A stretch of DNA of 64,000 nt from positions 5,973,389 through 6,037,388 of the forward strand of contig NC_061864.1 in the NCBI RefSeq assembly GCF_907164915.1, written 5' to 3'. Source of the stretch: Impatiens glandulifera. Its lineage: Eukaryota > Streptophyta > Magnoliopsida > Ericales > Balsaminaceae. Below the pieces are notes generated by a model. The model was given only the letters and a program-made list of their open reading frames with translations. It was not told where the DNA came from and searched no databases. Below are positions 12,623-23,987 of the stretch, in pieces; the first letter of the stretch is position 1; every line of letters begins with the position of its first letter. The position numbers were made by a program, and so were the translations under genes.

Positions 12623-13400
12623 CAAACCAAATGTATGTTGTATGGATAGGCCAATTGATGTGGACTGTGAATGAGGCTTATCATATCATCTAGCTGAATA
12701 GGCTGCAGCAACCACCAACCAAGTGTAGAATTCCTGGAATTCTCAGCCAGTTCATCATCAAGAACCGATCATCTAGACATCTGTCATCAGCTCAATTAAT
12801 ATGCAGTGCAAAGTGAAACATCAGCAACACTGCTAAGTTCACCAATAAGAAGAGTTATCTGGTCCCTGGAACAAAACAACAAGAGATTGATGAAATTCAG
12901 AACATTGCATAAGTTTATTATTATGAAACACACACAATAGTAAGCAACAATCCTTATATATCCTGCATGATCAAGAACAAAACAAAAAAAGAAAAAGTCA
13001 CTAACCAAGGTCTACAAACCAAAGTATGTGCATGGATAGGCCGATTTGATGTGGACTATGCATGAGGCTATCATCATCTAGCTGAATAGGCTGTCGCATT
13101 CCTGGAATTCCCAACCAGTTCATCATCAAGAACCGATCATCTAGCCATCTGTCATCGGCTCAATTTATATACAGTGCAAAGTGAAACATCATCAACACTG
13201 CTAGGTCTTCCCCTTTTGAAAGTTCACCAATAAGAAGAGTTCTCTGGTCCCTGAAACAAAACAACAAGAGATTGACGAAATTCAGATCATTGTATAAGTT
13301 CAATATTATGAAACACAAACAATAGTAAGCAATGATCCTTATATATATCCTGCATGATCAAGAACAAACAAAAAAAAAAGAAAAAAAAAAAGTCCCAGCT
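12623..13400. repeat. Tandem duplication of a roughly 390-bp non-coding unit
   Basis: Unit 1 (about 12623-13013) and unit 2 (about 13014-13400) align over nearly their full length. Shared blocks in the same order include GATAGGCC, CATCTAGCTGAATAGGCTG, CCAGTTCATCATCAAGAACC, GATCATCTAG, CAGTGCAAAGTGAAACATCA, TTCACCAATAAGAAGAGTT and CCTGCATGATCAAGAACAAA. Unit 1 has about 20 extra bases after AGGCTG. Unit 2 has about 17 extra bases (GTCTTCCCCTTTTGAAA) after the CACTGCTAG block. The units lie downstream of the minus-strand gene at 13932-14381, and on the minus strand a polypyrimidine-AG acceptor-like site precedes GGACCAGA in each. They may be spliced 3' UTR or a non-coding transcript. No coding frame is kept between them. 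Confidence 0.85.
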
Positions 13401-13931
13401 CCTAGCCCTGCAAAACCAACATTAATCATGTTTAGGACCTAGCTTTTCACAAACAAGAGAATTTAGTTGGAATATAAGAACATAATATGATTATTTCAAC
13501 TGCACACAAACCAACTATGCCCTCTATTTGTACTGGGGAAACCTGTACTGCAGGAAACAAAATTCCAACAAGTGAAAACAGATAAAAAAAAATAATCCGA
13601 AACATCACCATATGCATCTCTGCTGCATTATTTGCAGAGAATGCAAACAAACCAAAAGAAAGGAATTCACAGTTCAAATATGAAGCAGAGCAGGTAATTA
13701 CGAGTTAAACAAATAAGCAGTAAGTGGAATAGTTATAGATGAGAATGGAGATACCCTCATAGAAGAGGTATTTAAGTAAGTCCAAAGTAGAACTGACATT
13801 CAAGTTTATCTAAGGATACTACTACTACTATTACTATTACTATAGTGTACTAGACTCAGCAAAATGGGAAAGGGTGAAACAGAATATAAAAGCAGAGCAA
13901 TTGGGGGTGGAGAAAAGGCTAATAATATTGT
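13401..13931. other. 3' flank of the Cys/His-rich gene
   Basis: No coding frame is supported. The region probably contains the 3' UTR of the minus-strand gene ending at 13932. A purine-rich A-tract lies at 13367-13392. A short (ACT)n run lies near 13820-13845. Confidence 0.6.
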
Positions 13932-14381
13932 CTAGTTCATATCCATTACATCTCCAACTTGACTGCAAACTGGAGAAACTGCTGTAAAGGACCTCTCAAA
14001 AGGAGATGGATTGAACTGAGAATCACGGCTACGCTTAAACGCAAATGAGGTGGTGGTATCGAGGGTTTCGGCATCGAGCTTCCTCCTGACACCTTTGACC
14101 GCCTGCTGCTCAGCCGGTGTTAGAGGGAATATCTGCTTGCTAACTCTGCAAAGGGAGCTGTGATTATCATACAGAATCCTCTGGTTACAGTTTTTATCAC
14201 AGATGTGAGTCTGCCCTGTTAGTCTGCAGCGATACATGTTTCCACAAACGTGTTCGTTTCCACACTTCCAATCACACTTGTGAACATGGTTTGAAGAACC
14301 ATCTTGTCCAAGAATACTCGACAGAAAAATAACATTCGTGGGCACGGAAGCTACCATAGATTTTCCAAATACCCCCTCCAT
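13932..14381 (-). CDS. Small Cys/His-rich plant protein of unknown function
   Basis: A single coding exon gives 149 residues. Cysteines at about 36, 40, 46, 52, 61, 65 and 78, with histidines at 32, 34, 45, 59 and 74, form a compact cluster: HKCDWKCGNEHVCGNMYRC, then TGQTHICDKNCNQR and NHSSLC. It looks like a metal-binding fold. The following segment SKQIFPLTPAEQQAVKGVRR is basic and probably helical. The C-terminus is Ser/Phe-rich and looks disordered. I recall similar small plant proteins annotated only as cAMP-responsive-element-binding-like or unknown, and cannot assign a function. The 5' UTR appears split by an intron (separate entry). The upstream GA-rich leader and open frame support the ATG at 14381. 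Confidence 0.75.
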   Translation of the reverse strand: MEGVFGKSMVASVPTNVIFLSSILGQDGSSNHVHKCDWKCGNEHVCGNMYRCRLTGQTHICDKNCNQRILYDNHSSLCRVSKQIFPLTPAEQQAVKGVRRKLDAETLDTTTSFAFKRSRDSQFNPSPFERSFTAVSPVCSQVGDVMDMN

Positions 14382-14408
14382 TGATTCTTCTTCTTCGCTC
14401 CCAAATCT

Positions 14409-14707
14409 CTGCAGATCCGATCACGAAAACAACGTGAGAGATTATTCGCCGCATGTGAAAATAAGAATAAACATTGAATCTTATATTTCAGATTCAATTT
14501 GTATTTATTCTCTACCTGCGCTGATGTATAAGTCATAACGAGACAGATCTGACAAACAGTTACCAGATTAATGCAATCAACAATCATAAACACTGATTTT
14601 TCTACCACAGTTTAAGTGAATCTCGATGAATAGAAGAAATCATGAAAGGTAAGCCGTAAAAAAAGGTCAAAATTCCTGGAGGAAGAAGAGAGAGAAGAAT
14701 TACTTAC
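14409..14707 (-). other. Predicted 5' UTR intron of the Cys/His-rich gene
   Basis: On the minus strand a consensus donor (CTG|GTAAGTAATT) sits at 14707 and an acceptor (ATCTGCAG|AGATTT) ends at 14409, 27 bases before the ATG at 14381. Upstream of the donor, 14750-14792 is a (CT)n run on the plus strand, so GA-rich on the coding strand. That is typical of plant 5' UTRs and core promoters. Confidence 0.6.
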
Positions 14708-14792
14708 CAGTCACACAGAAGAAGCAAACAAACAAAAAGAGCGATTCCACAGCTCTCTCTCTCCTCTCTCTTTCTCTCTCTCTCTCTTCTCA

Positions 14793-17080
14793 GCTGCTAA
14801 AAAGATGGATTGGGGAGGAAGATGAAAGGGAGAATGGGATCTCTATTTATAGACCAATGTTGGAAGTTATGGTCATCCGTCGGTTTCGACAAATATCATA
14901 TTTTATTTTCAATATATTTAATTACAATATCAAATATTAATTATTATTTCAAATGTCATATTTTTAGTCATATTGATTTTAAGTTAAAATTAAATAAATA
15001 CAATACGTCTTATATAATTTGACTTTTCAAATTAAATAAATTTAGAAACCAAACAAGCCCCTAATTGTACGCACTCCATGTAAACGAATCTTTCCGCGAT
15101 TGGACGACACGCACACTTGCATCACGTGCTAGGAGACTCTCTCTCTCTCGCCCTCTTTTATCCAAACTTCATACCTACCTAACCTTTACCTACCTGCTGA
15201 AATCTTTATTGATTTTTGCTTATTTAAATTATTTCTTATTTGATCTATTGTTTTGTTTTAGATTATGATAGTTACAAATATATTTATATTTTATAAATAT
15301 TTTTTATCAAATAAAATTTATAAGTTAATTTTTTTTCTTTCAAATAACTGTTTTTTAAGTCTAGTATCATAAAAAAAATTATCAACTCGGATATATTTAT
15401 TTAACATTTTATATTTAATTAGGGACCTCAATAAATAGTTAAATAAAATTAAATTAAATATATATATATATATTTAATTTTATATTATTTTTTAACCTTA
15501 AAACCTAAATCTCACTTTTATAATTTCAAATAAACGAGATTATTTAAATAACCGGATCATATAAAGTCAAGGGGTTTCAAGTTTGAACGCATAATATAAG
15601 CACTATCATTAGATCTTGTTTGATCTGTGTTTTGCTAACTAATGTTTTAAAGCTTGTTTGTTGTGGATTATTATAATATTAACATTTTAAATCATAACTT
15701 AATCTATTAATTACAATATTTATTTATAATATTTTAAATATTAAATAATAACAGTTTTATAAAAAAAAAATATTAAATAAGTTCAATATTTTAGTTAATA
15801 ATTTAATATTTAGATTTTTATAATAATATATTAATTTACTTTCCTTGTACGGATTATGAATTAATGATTTTTTAATATTATAAAGGATAAAGTAAGAGTT
15901 ATTATTTTAAAAAAATCTCAAAACACAAATAAAATATTCTACTAAATTGTTTGATTTGTATAGTAATTAATAGCTCAATTTTTAGCAAAAATAAAATAAA
16001 ATTAATAATAATATTTCGATTATTTTATTTAAAAATTTTAAATAGCCAAAAATAATTCAAATAATCCAGATCAAACAAGACAATAATATTCCATTAATAA
16101 TTTAATAAAAAGAATGATAAATAATGATGTTGATTTATTCCATTAATAATTTAAATAGAAAAAAGCATTTACAATCTAATATTAGTTTATTTAGATCGAA
16201 TCAGATGGTCTACATCAAACAAACAATGCATAGACATTTTTTTTTTGGAAATTCCTTTCATGAAAAACAACACCTTATTTGAATATTTATGAAATAATTA
16301 AAACAACTTAAATATTTAATATTTCAAACTCGTAGAAAGAATAAAATAAATTTCTATATTTGTTTGATAATATCAAGATTATATTTAAGAGTGATATTGA
16401 TTTGTTTAAATTTCAAATAATCCACACTTCTTGGTTTTTTTTCACTAAAATTTAGTATATAATATATATTTTTTCAACAATTAATTAACTAATTACTAAA
16501 ATATTTTTTATTTTTATAAATTTTAAATAAAAAAGATATTATAGTAACAAAAAAAACTTCGAAAAATTTAATTTTTATGAAACTATTTTTTTTATTTACT
16601 CCAATTACTGTATGCATGTCTAAAGAAGATTGACCATGTTATTTTGTGGCAATACTAATAAGAATTGAATCCTTAATCTAGCATATCATATATATGACGA
16701 CTTATCTTAACTGTCCCAACAATACTGATTTCTTTGTTTCAAATAAAACGTTGAATGAACCGACCGACCGAGTCATAACTTAAATCAAACACATTTCATA
16801 TGATCAAATAATAAATTAAGATGGTATATGCTATGTGACAACAGGTCTCATTTAATATGCAAGTAATCCCACTTGTATTATTTATTAAACATCATTTTCA
16901 CTACTCTCAATTTGTTTTGTCAAATAGATTTAAAAATACATCTTAACTACTCTCAAATTGTTTGGTTTTATATATAATAAGAGTGAATCGTTTTAACCCC
17001 ATTAATCAATTAGTGGATGGATCGATCTAATCTAATCTAAGTCTTGCTTCTGAGCAACGCAAGCATTTAATTTTGAGTAA
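14793..17080. other. AT-rich intergenic DNA, no gene seen
   Basis: This holds the promoter of the minus-strand gene at its left end, then about 2 kb of AT-rich sequence with poly-A and poly-T runs. A short (AT)n stretch lies near 15458-15475. No coding frames or recognisable RNA genes were seen on either strand. Confidence 0.65.
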
Positions 17081-17086
17081 AAACAC

Positions 17087-17098
17087 AGACACGTGTGT
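17087..17098. promoter_or_regulatory. Palindromic G-box upstream of the DUF599 gene
   Basis: The palindrome AGACACGTGTGTCT centres on a CACGTG core at 17090-17095, about 210 bases upstream of the ATG at 17304. G-boxes bind bZIP and bHLH factors in plants. The match is seen in the sequence; function is inferred. Confidence 0.5.
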
Positions 17099-17303
17099 CT
17101 TTGTGTTAGAATGAATTATTAATCTTCCTTCAAACACCATCACCGATCGTTGTGTTTTATGTTCTTCAACAAGTCAAATAGCCTCTGCCCATGCCACGTA
17201 ACCCTAACATTTACTTTTTCCTTCTTCATGCATATGGGTGTCCCTATATTTATTAAGCCCCTAAGATCTAATAAGACTATCTATCTACTTCTTCTTCGTA
17301 AAA

Positions 17304-18011
17304 ATGGAGAAACAATCACTCTTGGATTTCTTGTTGGTTCCTGGAGGACTCTTAGCATTAGTAGCTTATCACATCTGGCTCCTCCGCCAGGTTATCAACC
17401 ATCCCACCACCACCGTCATCGGCATCAATTCCATCAACCGCCGTTTATGGGTTCACGCCATGATGGATCATGACCACGACTTGTCCAGAAACAACAACAA
17501 CGGCGTATTAGCTGTACAGACATTAAGAAACAACATCATGGCATCCACCCTCTTAGCCTCAACAGCCATCATGCTAAGCTCAGTCATTGCCGTCCTTATG
17601 ACACACAGCACCGGCGGTTACCGTCCATCATCCACTCTCTTCTTCGGTGACACCGGAGATCGCATGCTCACCATCAAGTTCTTCTTCATCTTGGTCTGCT
17701 TTATTGTCACCTTCTTGCTCAACGTACAATCCATAAGGTATTACAATCACGTCGGAATACTCATCAACGTCCCCTGCAAAAACATTAACCTCAATCACTG
17801 GACAAAGGCAGAGTACGTCGGAAGGACCCTTAACAGGGGGAGCTATTTCTGGTCCTTGGGGTTGCGTTCTTTTTACTTCACCCTCCCTTTGTTCCTCTGG
17901 GTATTTGGCCCTATTCCCATGTTCATCAGCAGCCTATCTCTCCTTTCTTTGCTCTACTTTCTGGATGTCACAACACCTCCAGAGATTCAATCTTCTGCTG
18001 CTGCTGCATGA
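17304..18011 (+). CDS. DUF599-family multi-pass membrane protein
   Basis: This single-exon gene encodes 235 residues, the usual size of plant DUF599 proteins. The start MEKQSLLDFLLVPGGLLAL runs straight into the first hydrophobic segment (about 6-28). Further membrane spans lie at about 76-98 (STLLASTAIMLSSVIAVLM), 124-143 (FFFILVCFIVTFLLNVQSI) and 190-222 (FYFTLPLFLWVFGPIPMFISS). The conserved SIRYYNHVG and YVGRTLNRGSYFWSLGLR family motifs are present between the spans. The molecular function of DUF599 is not established. Codon use is richer in C than the flanks, as expected for an intronless coding exon. The gene converges with the stomatin-like gene, whose stop lies only about 375 bases away. 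Confidence 0.9.
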   Translation: MEKQSLLDFLLVPGGLLALVAYHIWLLRQVINHPTTTVIGINSINRRLWVHAMMDHDHDLSRNNNNGVLAVQTLRNNIMASTLLASTAIMLSSVIAVLMTHSTGGYRPSSTLFFGDTGDRMLTIKFFFILVCFIVTFLLNVQSIRYYNHVGILINVPCKNINLNHWTKAEYVGRTLNRGSYFWSLGLRSFYFTLPLFLWVFGPIPMFISSLSLLSLLYFLDVTTPPEIQSSAAAA

Positions 18012-18386
18012 CTGTTTGTTCTTTACTGACAGAGAAGAAGAAGAAGAAGATGTTTGGATTTCAACTCAAGTTGAAATCATTCCTTTTTCTTTTTTTTCAA
18101 GAATAAGCATTTCCTAGTTCTAGTCCTAGTCCTAGGCCTTTCATATCATATATATAATCTTTAACTTGTGCCAATAAAGATAACATTAATGCCAGAATTC
18201 AAATAATGGAGAGTCTTTATTTAATGAAAGAAACCAAAAGAACATCAAATTTCTTCCTTTCATGGTTTGCACATACACATGTTGTTAAATGTGAAAAACT
18301 TCTTCTTTTGATCATATTGGAAACAAAAATAATACAGAGATCTACAGATCATTCATTACCTTGGTTGTTAGTGGTAGTGACTAACT
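18012..18386. other. Short convergent intergenic region
   Basis: The 3' ends of the DUF599 gene (+) and the stomatin-like gene (-) face each other over 375 bases. Their 3' UTRs probably abut or overlap. A near-palindromic CTAGTTCTAGTCCTAGTCCT stretch lies near 18115-18137. An AATAAA-like CCAATAAAGA follows near 18170, on the strand and position expected for a plus-strand polyadenylation signal. Confidence 0.55.
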
Positions 18387-21340
18387 TTAGTGATCGTTCT
18401 TCTTATTAGGACTTTGAAGGGAAAATACAGGCTCCCCAAAATGATCTGCATCATACGATTTTGGTTTACTCTTTCCTGAATCAGCAGGACCAACTTCTAG
18501 CGCTCCGTCGACGGTTTTATTATGAATCAAGTTTTTGTATATGCTCATAGCTTGGGCCATCATGCTTGCAGGATTAGATACTGAGGCAGGAAGAAGTAAT
18601 GTAGTACCCTATAGTGCAACACAGATAAAATATGTCATGTTCGGGCAATATTAAAAGATGCATTTCATCTTCCTTCAAAATCTCGCTATTTTTACCTCTT
18701 TGGCAATCTGACCAAAGGCGCCGATATATTGCTCAGCAATTCTTAAGCTTGCAGCCTGCAAATGCATGGCTAGTTTAGCTTCCATAAAAAGTATTTTATC
18801 TTTACAGCAATCATTATAAGTTGTAATTCACAGAAAGTCCTTTTTCAGAAGTGGATCCTAAGAGAAGGACTCACCTCCACGCCACCGCTTTCATTTAGGG
18901 CTTTAGAAACCATGTCAATTCCTTCGGCTGTTGCCCGTGCTTTAGCAAGGATAGCTTCTGCTTCTCCTGATTTGATAAAAAAAAAACGGAAACATTAGAT
19001 TCATTCTTAGTATGAGACAATTTTCCAATCCACGAGGAACTAACCTTGTGCTTTATTGATATTCGACTGTCTAAATCCTGAAAAAATGAGATGGATACAT
19101 ATAGAGGAAAGGAGTCAATAAGTTGAATAAAAAATACTTTGAGCAAAATTAAATTAATAAACTCATTACACCAACAAATGCATATGACTATGTTAAATTT
19201 TATAAAAAATAAAGTTAGGGTAATTTGATATTTTGTTGATGATTTGAATGATGATGGGATAAGGGGTTATTTGATAACCCTTCATCAAACAAGGCCTAAA
19301 CATCAAAGTTACACATGCTAATATTTGATTTATCATCAGAAAACAGAATGTGTAATTATAATGTTGTGCTGCATATCCCAAGTTCTCAACTGTAACTATT
19401 ACATCATTATCACATATCCAATTTAATACTGTAAAGGAATAAACGGATCAAATCTTATAATTATTCCTATCTACATCATATGATGTCAAATATGTATATT
19501 AACTGGGTAATAGACTAAGAAGAATGGTCAATTCCATGTTTGAAAGTTCACTGTGTTACACATGCATCAGTTTCCATTTAGCATAGAAAACATGAGCACC
19601 ATAAACAACATTTTAGCACAATTGAGTGAAGATGTTAAGTTACCTTCTGACTCAAGAACTTGAGCTCTCTTTCTGCGCTCAGCTTCTGCTTGCATCTCCA
19701 TAGCAGCCCTTACTCCCTTAGGTGGAGATATATCCCCTAAATAATGAAGATAACATATATTTTTTATGAACATTTGCTGCAGAAGGATTTATGAAGAAAA
19801 AAAACAGTTTAGTTCAACACTGACTTATTTCGTATCGAAGACACTTTAGCCCCCAATCTTTCGCAGCTTCATTGATGGCAACCTGATTTGAGAAGCAACT
19901 ATCACCTTTGTCAAATACTTGTCATATTCAGCAACAACTTATCACATTAAACTAAACCTTAATTTCACAGAATATTTAAGCCATTAGCTGGATAATTAGA
20001 AGAATTAATAATATCTCCAAACAAATCATGCATAGTCCAACCATTGGCATCAATGAAGCTTCAAGTCTCGATATTAGAGAAAATTTGCATAACAAGTTGC
20101 TCATAACTTTTCATATGGAGTCACTTATCACAAAATCTACGTCAAATAGCAGCTTACTCCTGATACAAAATTATTTGGAGATCAACTTTTACTACTATCT
20201 CATATACAAGTGAACCTTGTAATAAAAGCAACAAGTATAGATTATTACTCTATTCTTTAGAAGATAATTTTTATTCGCAAATACATTATACCTTCCTTTT
20301 CAGACTGCTCCAGAGACTTCACTCGGTATTGGTACCTCATCTATGGTATGCATTCTATTTACAGTGAATTATTTGAAACCCAAGATAATCAACATGAAAG
20401 GAGAAATAAAAAGAGCACTGATATAGCATATTGATGGTGCAAACAAACACTATTTACATGTTTTTTTCACATTAATAAATTTGAATAAACAAGGATTTCA
20501 TTCATACTATTGTAGTATGCTACCTTTCTGATAATACAAACCAATATAAGAACACTAGTGAAGGCAGGTATAATCTATCTACAAGTGAAATCTCACCACT
20601 ATTTTCTCGTTCAAAGTGTCTCTTTCCTCAAACGTTTTGTCAAGCGTGATCTTACCAAGCTCACTTCGCATTGTTGTCTGTGCAAGCTGAATAACAGCAT
20701 AGACAGGGTTCTCAACACCATATGATGCCAGACATGGATCGACAATCTATATCCAAACAAGATAGATAAACAGAGACTCACTGCATTAACCAACTGACTG
20801 GACAAAATGAAGTGATAATGAATTAAAATAAGGAAGGAACTCTACCTTAACATACAATACACCATCAATTAAGATATTGACATTGTCCTTGGTGATAGCT
20901 GACTGGTCTGGAATTGTAATTGCTTCCTCCTTCAAGGAATGCACATAAGCAATTCGGTCAACGAAAGGAATAAGGACGTGAATTCCAGGAGTCAGCGTCT
21001 TGACATATTTTCCAAATCGCTCCACTACAAATGCCTTCTTCTCAGGAACTATACGGACTCCCCAGTTGATAGGAGGAGATATTTCATACCTATCCTCCAT
21101 CAGCAGAAAATCAATACAAATAACTAAAATAAGATTTAATTGGCAAGTAAATCTTGAAAGAAATAATGAATGCAGGTTTTACCTCTGAGAAGGATCGCGA
21201 CTAGTGCGGAAATTGCGGACGGAGGAGGCTAGCGTGGATTGCCTAAGAATGGATGAGAGTGGAGAAGGTGAAATCGCTCTTTGAGGGACGAGCAACGGCT
21301 TGATCTGTTTAAGGATGGATCTCGATCTACTGATACTCAT
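18387..21340 (-). CDS. SLP: Mitochondrial stomatin-like protein (SPFH/prohibitin family), with internal deletion
   Basis: Nine exons were placed: 21183-21340, 20846-21089, 20597-20746, 19825-19882, 19644-19736, 19045-19077, 18875-18966, 18696-18755 and 18387-18608. They encode 369 residues. Residues 1-50 are Ser/Arg-rich without acidic residues, a good mitochondrial presequence. This favours the ATG at 21340 over codons further upstream. The SPFH/Band-7 domain follows ([41 protein letters not shown], then [14 protein letters not shown]). After it comes the charged helix [25 protein letters not shown]. The C-terminal region has AEQYIGAF and [13 protein letters not shown]. Plant SLPs organise inner-membrane protease and respiratory assemblies. 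Exon 6 is only 33 nt and lacks about 22 residues present in human STOML2 and Arabidopsis SLP1 (see findings). Confidence 0.92.
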
Positions 21341-22590
21341 TTCGGAAGAAGAAGAAGATGATAGAAACAGAATGCGCGGGCAGAGAGAAAGATGAAATGG
21401 AAATCGCTTCAGTTCAGGCAAATGCAAAGCCCTAACAAACCCCCTTTCGCCGAAATGAAATGAAATTGCAATTTCTTGTTTTTCAAATAAACGTGAATTC
21501 TAATAATAATACTAAACCCTCCTCCAAGCAATTCATTTATTTTTAATTTTTTTTTTTAAGGAGTCGTCTATAGCCTCGATGACTATATAGTAATACTTGA
21601 TTTTCTTTTACAGAAAACAGAATTATTAATTAATTTTTTAATTAAACAAGTTTTTGTAACTGGTTTTATTTGTAAAACATATTCTAATATCCATTCAACA
21701 AAGAAGATGGCCTTCCCAGTTTCCACAATTCCACCTAAATACTTTTTGTTTTCTTCTGATTTCTTAGTAGAGGTGACTTATTGGGCACATCAAAAAAATA
21801 AAATAAAAACCAAAATAAGAGACTTTTAATGAAAGTTGTATTGGGCAACAATATTCAAAGCATAAAAATCTCTAAATTAAAAAAAAAAAAAAAAAAAAAA
21901 AGTTAAAACACTAAACAAGAGCAAATATACCCTCCATGTTTTTTTATCATACATTTGAGTTAATTCATGTTTACATGTCTAATATTTCCGAAATTATTAA
22001 GATTACAAATTTGATTTTTATATACGCAATGATAACGATATTTCACTCTCACAAATAGGGGGCAATCATAACAAATCACAAATATGATGCAATCTTAACA
22101 AATTTAATGGTGTCAACTATCTTTATAATAAAATTGAAAATATCTCAAATCAGAAAAAAATGATAACAATAATAATTTTAACATTAAAAAAAACAAAAGT
22201 TTGAGTTTCTATCAAGAACTTTATATATTATTTTAGGATAAACAAAACTTGTTTTCTTAAGACAAATATAATGACCCATAAACTAAATAGAAGGGTAGTC
22301 AAACATTCACAAACCAGAGAATTAACATATGTCAAATATACTTGTCTTCTAACTAGATATGGATGCACAACTTGACTTATCTCTGAGTGGTTAAAGATTA
22401 CAGAAATCTTGACAAATATATATTGAAAAAGACATTAATCATGAACAATGTAAACGCATCAAAACTGAATAAAAATAACAATTTAAACATCCACAAACAA
22501 ATCCTTAATCAAGAGATTTAGCAAGTAGCCAATGATATTATTAATCCTTAAAATCTTTGAAGGTATTATGTGATATATATATATATATAT
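21341..22590. other. Promoter side of stomatin-like gene and AT-rich intergenic DNA
   Basis: The first 130 bases are probably the 5' UTR and promoter of the stomatin-like gene. A pure A run of about 20 lies near 21880-21901. No coding frame, RNA gene or terminal-repeat element was found in the rest. Confidence 0.6.
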
Positions 22591-22780
22591 ATGAGGAGTG
22601 ATAGAGTGACGGAATTTAGTTAGGGAATTTGGTGAGGGAATGACGTGGCATCACCTTCATTGGTTGGTTGGAAAATGTAAAAATGGGAGGAAAGAGAGAA
22701 AATAGAGAAATTATTTGATTTTTTCAGCGAATAAGATTATGCCACGTCATTCCCTCACCAAATTCCCTAACTTAATCATT

Positions 22781-22786
<6 letters not shown>
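22591..22786. mobile_element. Foldback MITE inserted in an AT dinucleotide tract
   Basis: A 196-bp element has a perfect 33-bp inverted repeat at 22618-22650 and 22740-22772. It begins AGTTAGGGAATTTGGTGAGG and ends GACGTGGCA. The outer ends are imperfectly inverted (ATGAGGAGTGAT against ATGAGAAATGAT). Both sides are flanked by (AT)n, which hides any TA target duplication but fits a Tourist/Stowaway-like preference. The core (22651-22739) has no coding capacity. The ACGTGGCA ends also contain ACGT cores, which could bind bZIP factors upstream of the NAC gene. Confidence 0.85.

Positions 22787-22840
<54 letters not shown>
22787..22840. repeat. (AT)n microsatellite, about 54 bp
   Basis: An uninterrupted AT dinucleotide run follows directly after the right end of the foldback element. 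It is expected to be highly length-polymorphic. Confidence 0.95.
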
Positions 22841-22842
<2 letters not shown>

Positions 22843-23987
22843 TTTTTAGTTAGCCCTTAACTATGTATTTTAACTTATAAGATAAAAAAATATTTGACCA
22901 GTGCAGTACCGGCCCTCTTAAGGTACCCTAGTCAAAATCAAATTTGGTACCCCTAAAAAAATAATACCTTTGTTATATAACCAAACTAATATATAAAATA
23001 AAATTTAAAAAATTAATATTAGTAAATATGTAACTGCACAACAACATTATTTAAAAAAAAAAAAAAATTGTTTTCTGCTTAAAGCTTAAAGAATATGAAG
23101 AAAAAATGGGTTTAAGTGAAAAGTGAAAAATCCTATTGAAGAAACCCTAGTTTGCCTCTTGGGTGCCCTATAGGGGTGGGGCCTAGTTTGCGTTACTTTT
23201 TGGCCGGCTATATGTAAAATGAGAAAGATTACGCCGTCATTGCATTCTTAATAAATAATTCTCAAAATCATTAACCTATAATCCTTAAGCTAATTCATGA
23301 AAATTAATCAACATACTTATATGACACAAAGCTCAATCTAATCTATGTGAAAAAAATAAACTAAGGGCCAATATGTAAAAATTACAAAGTCCAGACCCTG
23401 TTTAATTTTAATTATTCCGATCAAATAAATAAAAACCATAAATATAAACAAGATTTTTTTATTAAAATTTAAAATAAAAATTGTGTTTTTGTTTGTTGAG
23501 GTAAGTTTTTGAATATCTTGGTTAAAATAAAGGTCTAGTTTATTTTATTTTTTTGGTAAACACGCTTTTTACACGGAGATTTGAAAACGCGTTGTTTTTG
23601 TAGGTCCCACAATGTAAGTCTTGTTTGATGAGAACTGGATAATTTAAACAACTTTAGTTAGTTAGTTAATTACTTTATTAATTAAATCATTAATAAGTTT
23701 CTAAATTAGTTTTACTATATCATAAACAAACAAGACCCTAATAAATCCGCCCGCGGTTTCACCGTCATCACATATCCAGGTTTAGCTGCTGCTGTCGTTT
23801 CTCTTTCTAATCTCCACTAGTCTTAAAGTTTCACTCTTTAGCGGCATGCTTATCTCCTTCTCCCTTTAACTATATTAGGGTTTTATTCATTTCTCTTTAA
23901 TCATCTACAGAGATTACAGAAAACCCACAAGTTTAATTTCATCTTTCCTCATACCCTCTCTCTATCTCTCAGAATTGGTCCGATCTT
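22841..23987. other. Intergenic region and promoter of the NAC gene, with repeat remnant
   Basis: The segment 22900-23210 contains GTACCGGCCCTCTTAAGGTA near its left end and GGGTGCCCTATAGGGGTGGG near its right end. This pattern of GGC/GCC-rich ends resembles a degenerate DNA transposon, but no clean terminal repeats or target duplication could be fixed. The last 250 bases (CT-rich, TCTCTCTATCTCTCAG) look like core promoter and 5' UTR of the gene starting at 23988. Confidence 0.5.

Noticed and set aside
12623..13400. Duplicated C/D-box snoRNA genes
   Set aside because: TGATG and CTGA motifs occur, but the spacing between them (about 50 bases) and weak terminal stems do not meet normal C/D snoRNA geometry. 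Kept only as a duplication of unknown role.
19078..19643. A missing exon in the stomatin-like intron 5 that would restore the lost 22 residues
   Set aside because: The deletion junction lies inside a single continuous exon, so an extra exon on either side could not put the residues back in order. No such coding stretch was found in the intron.
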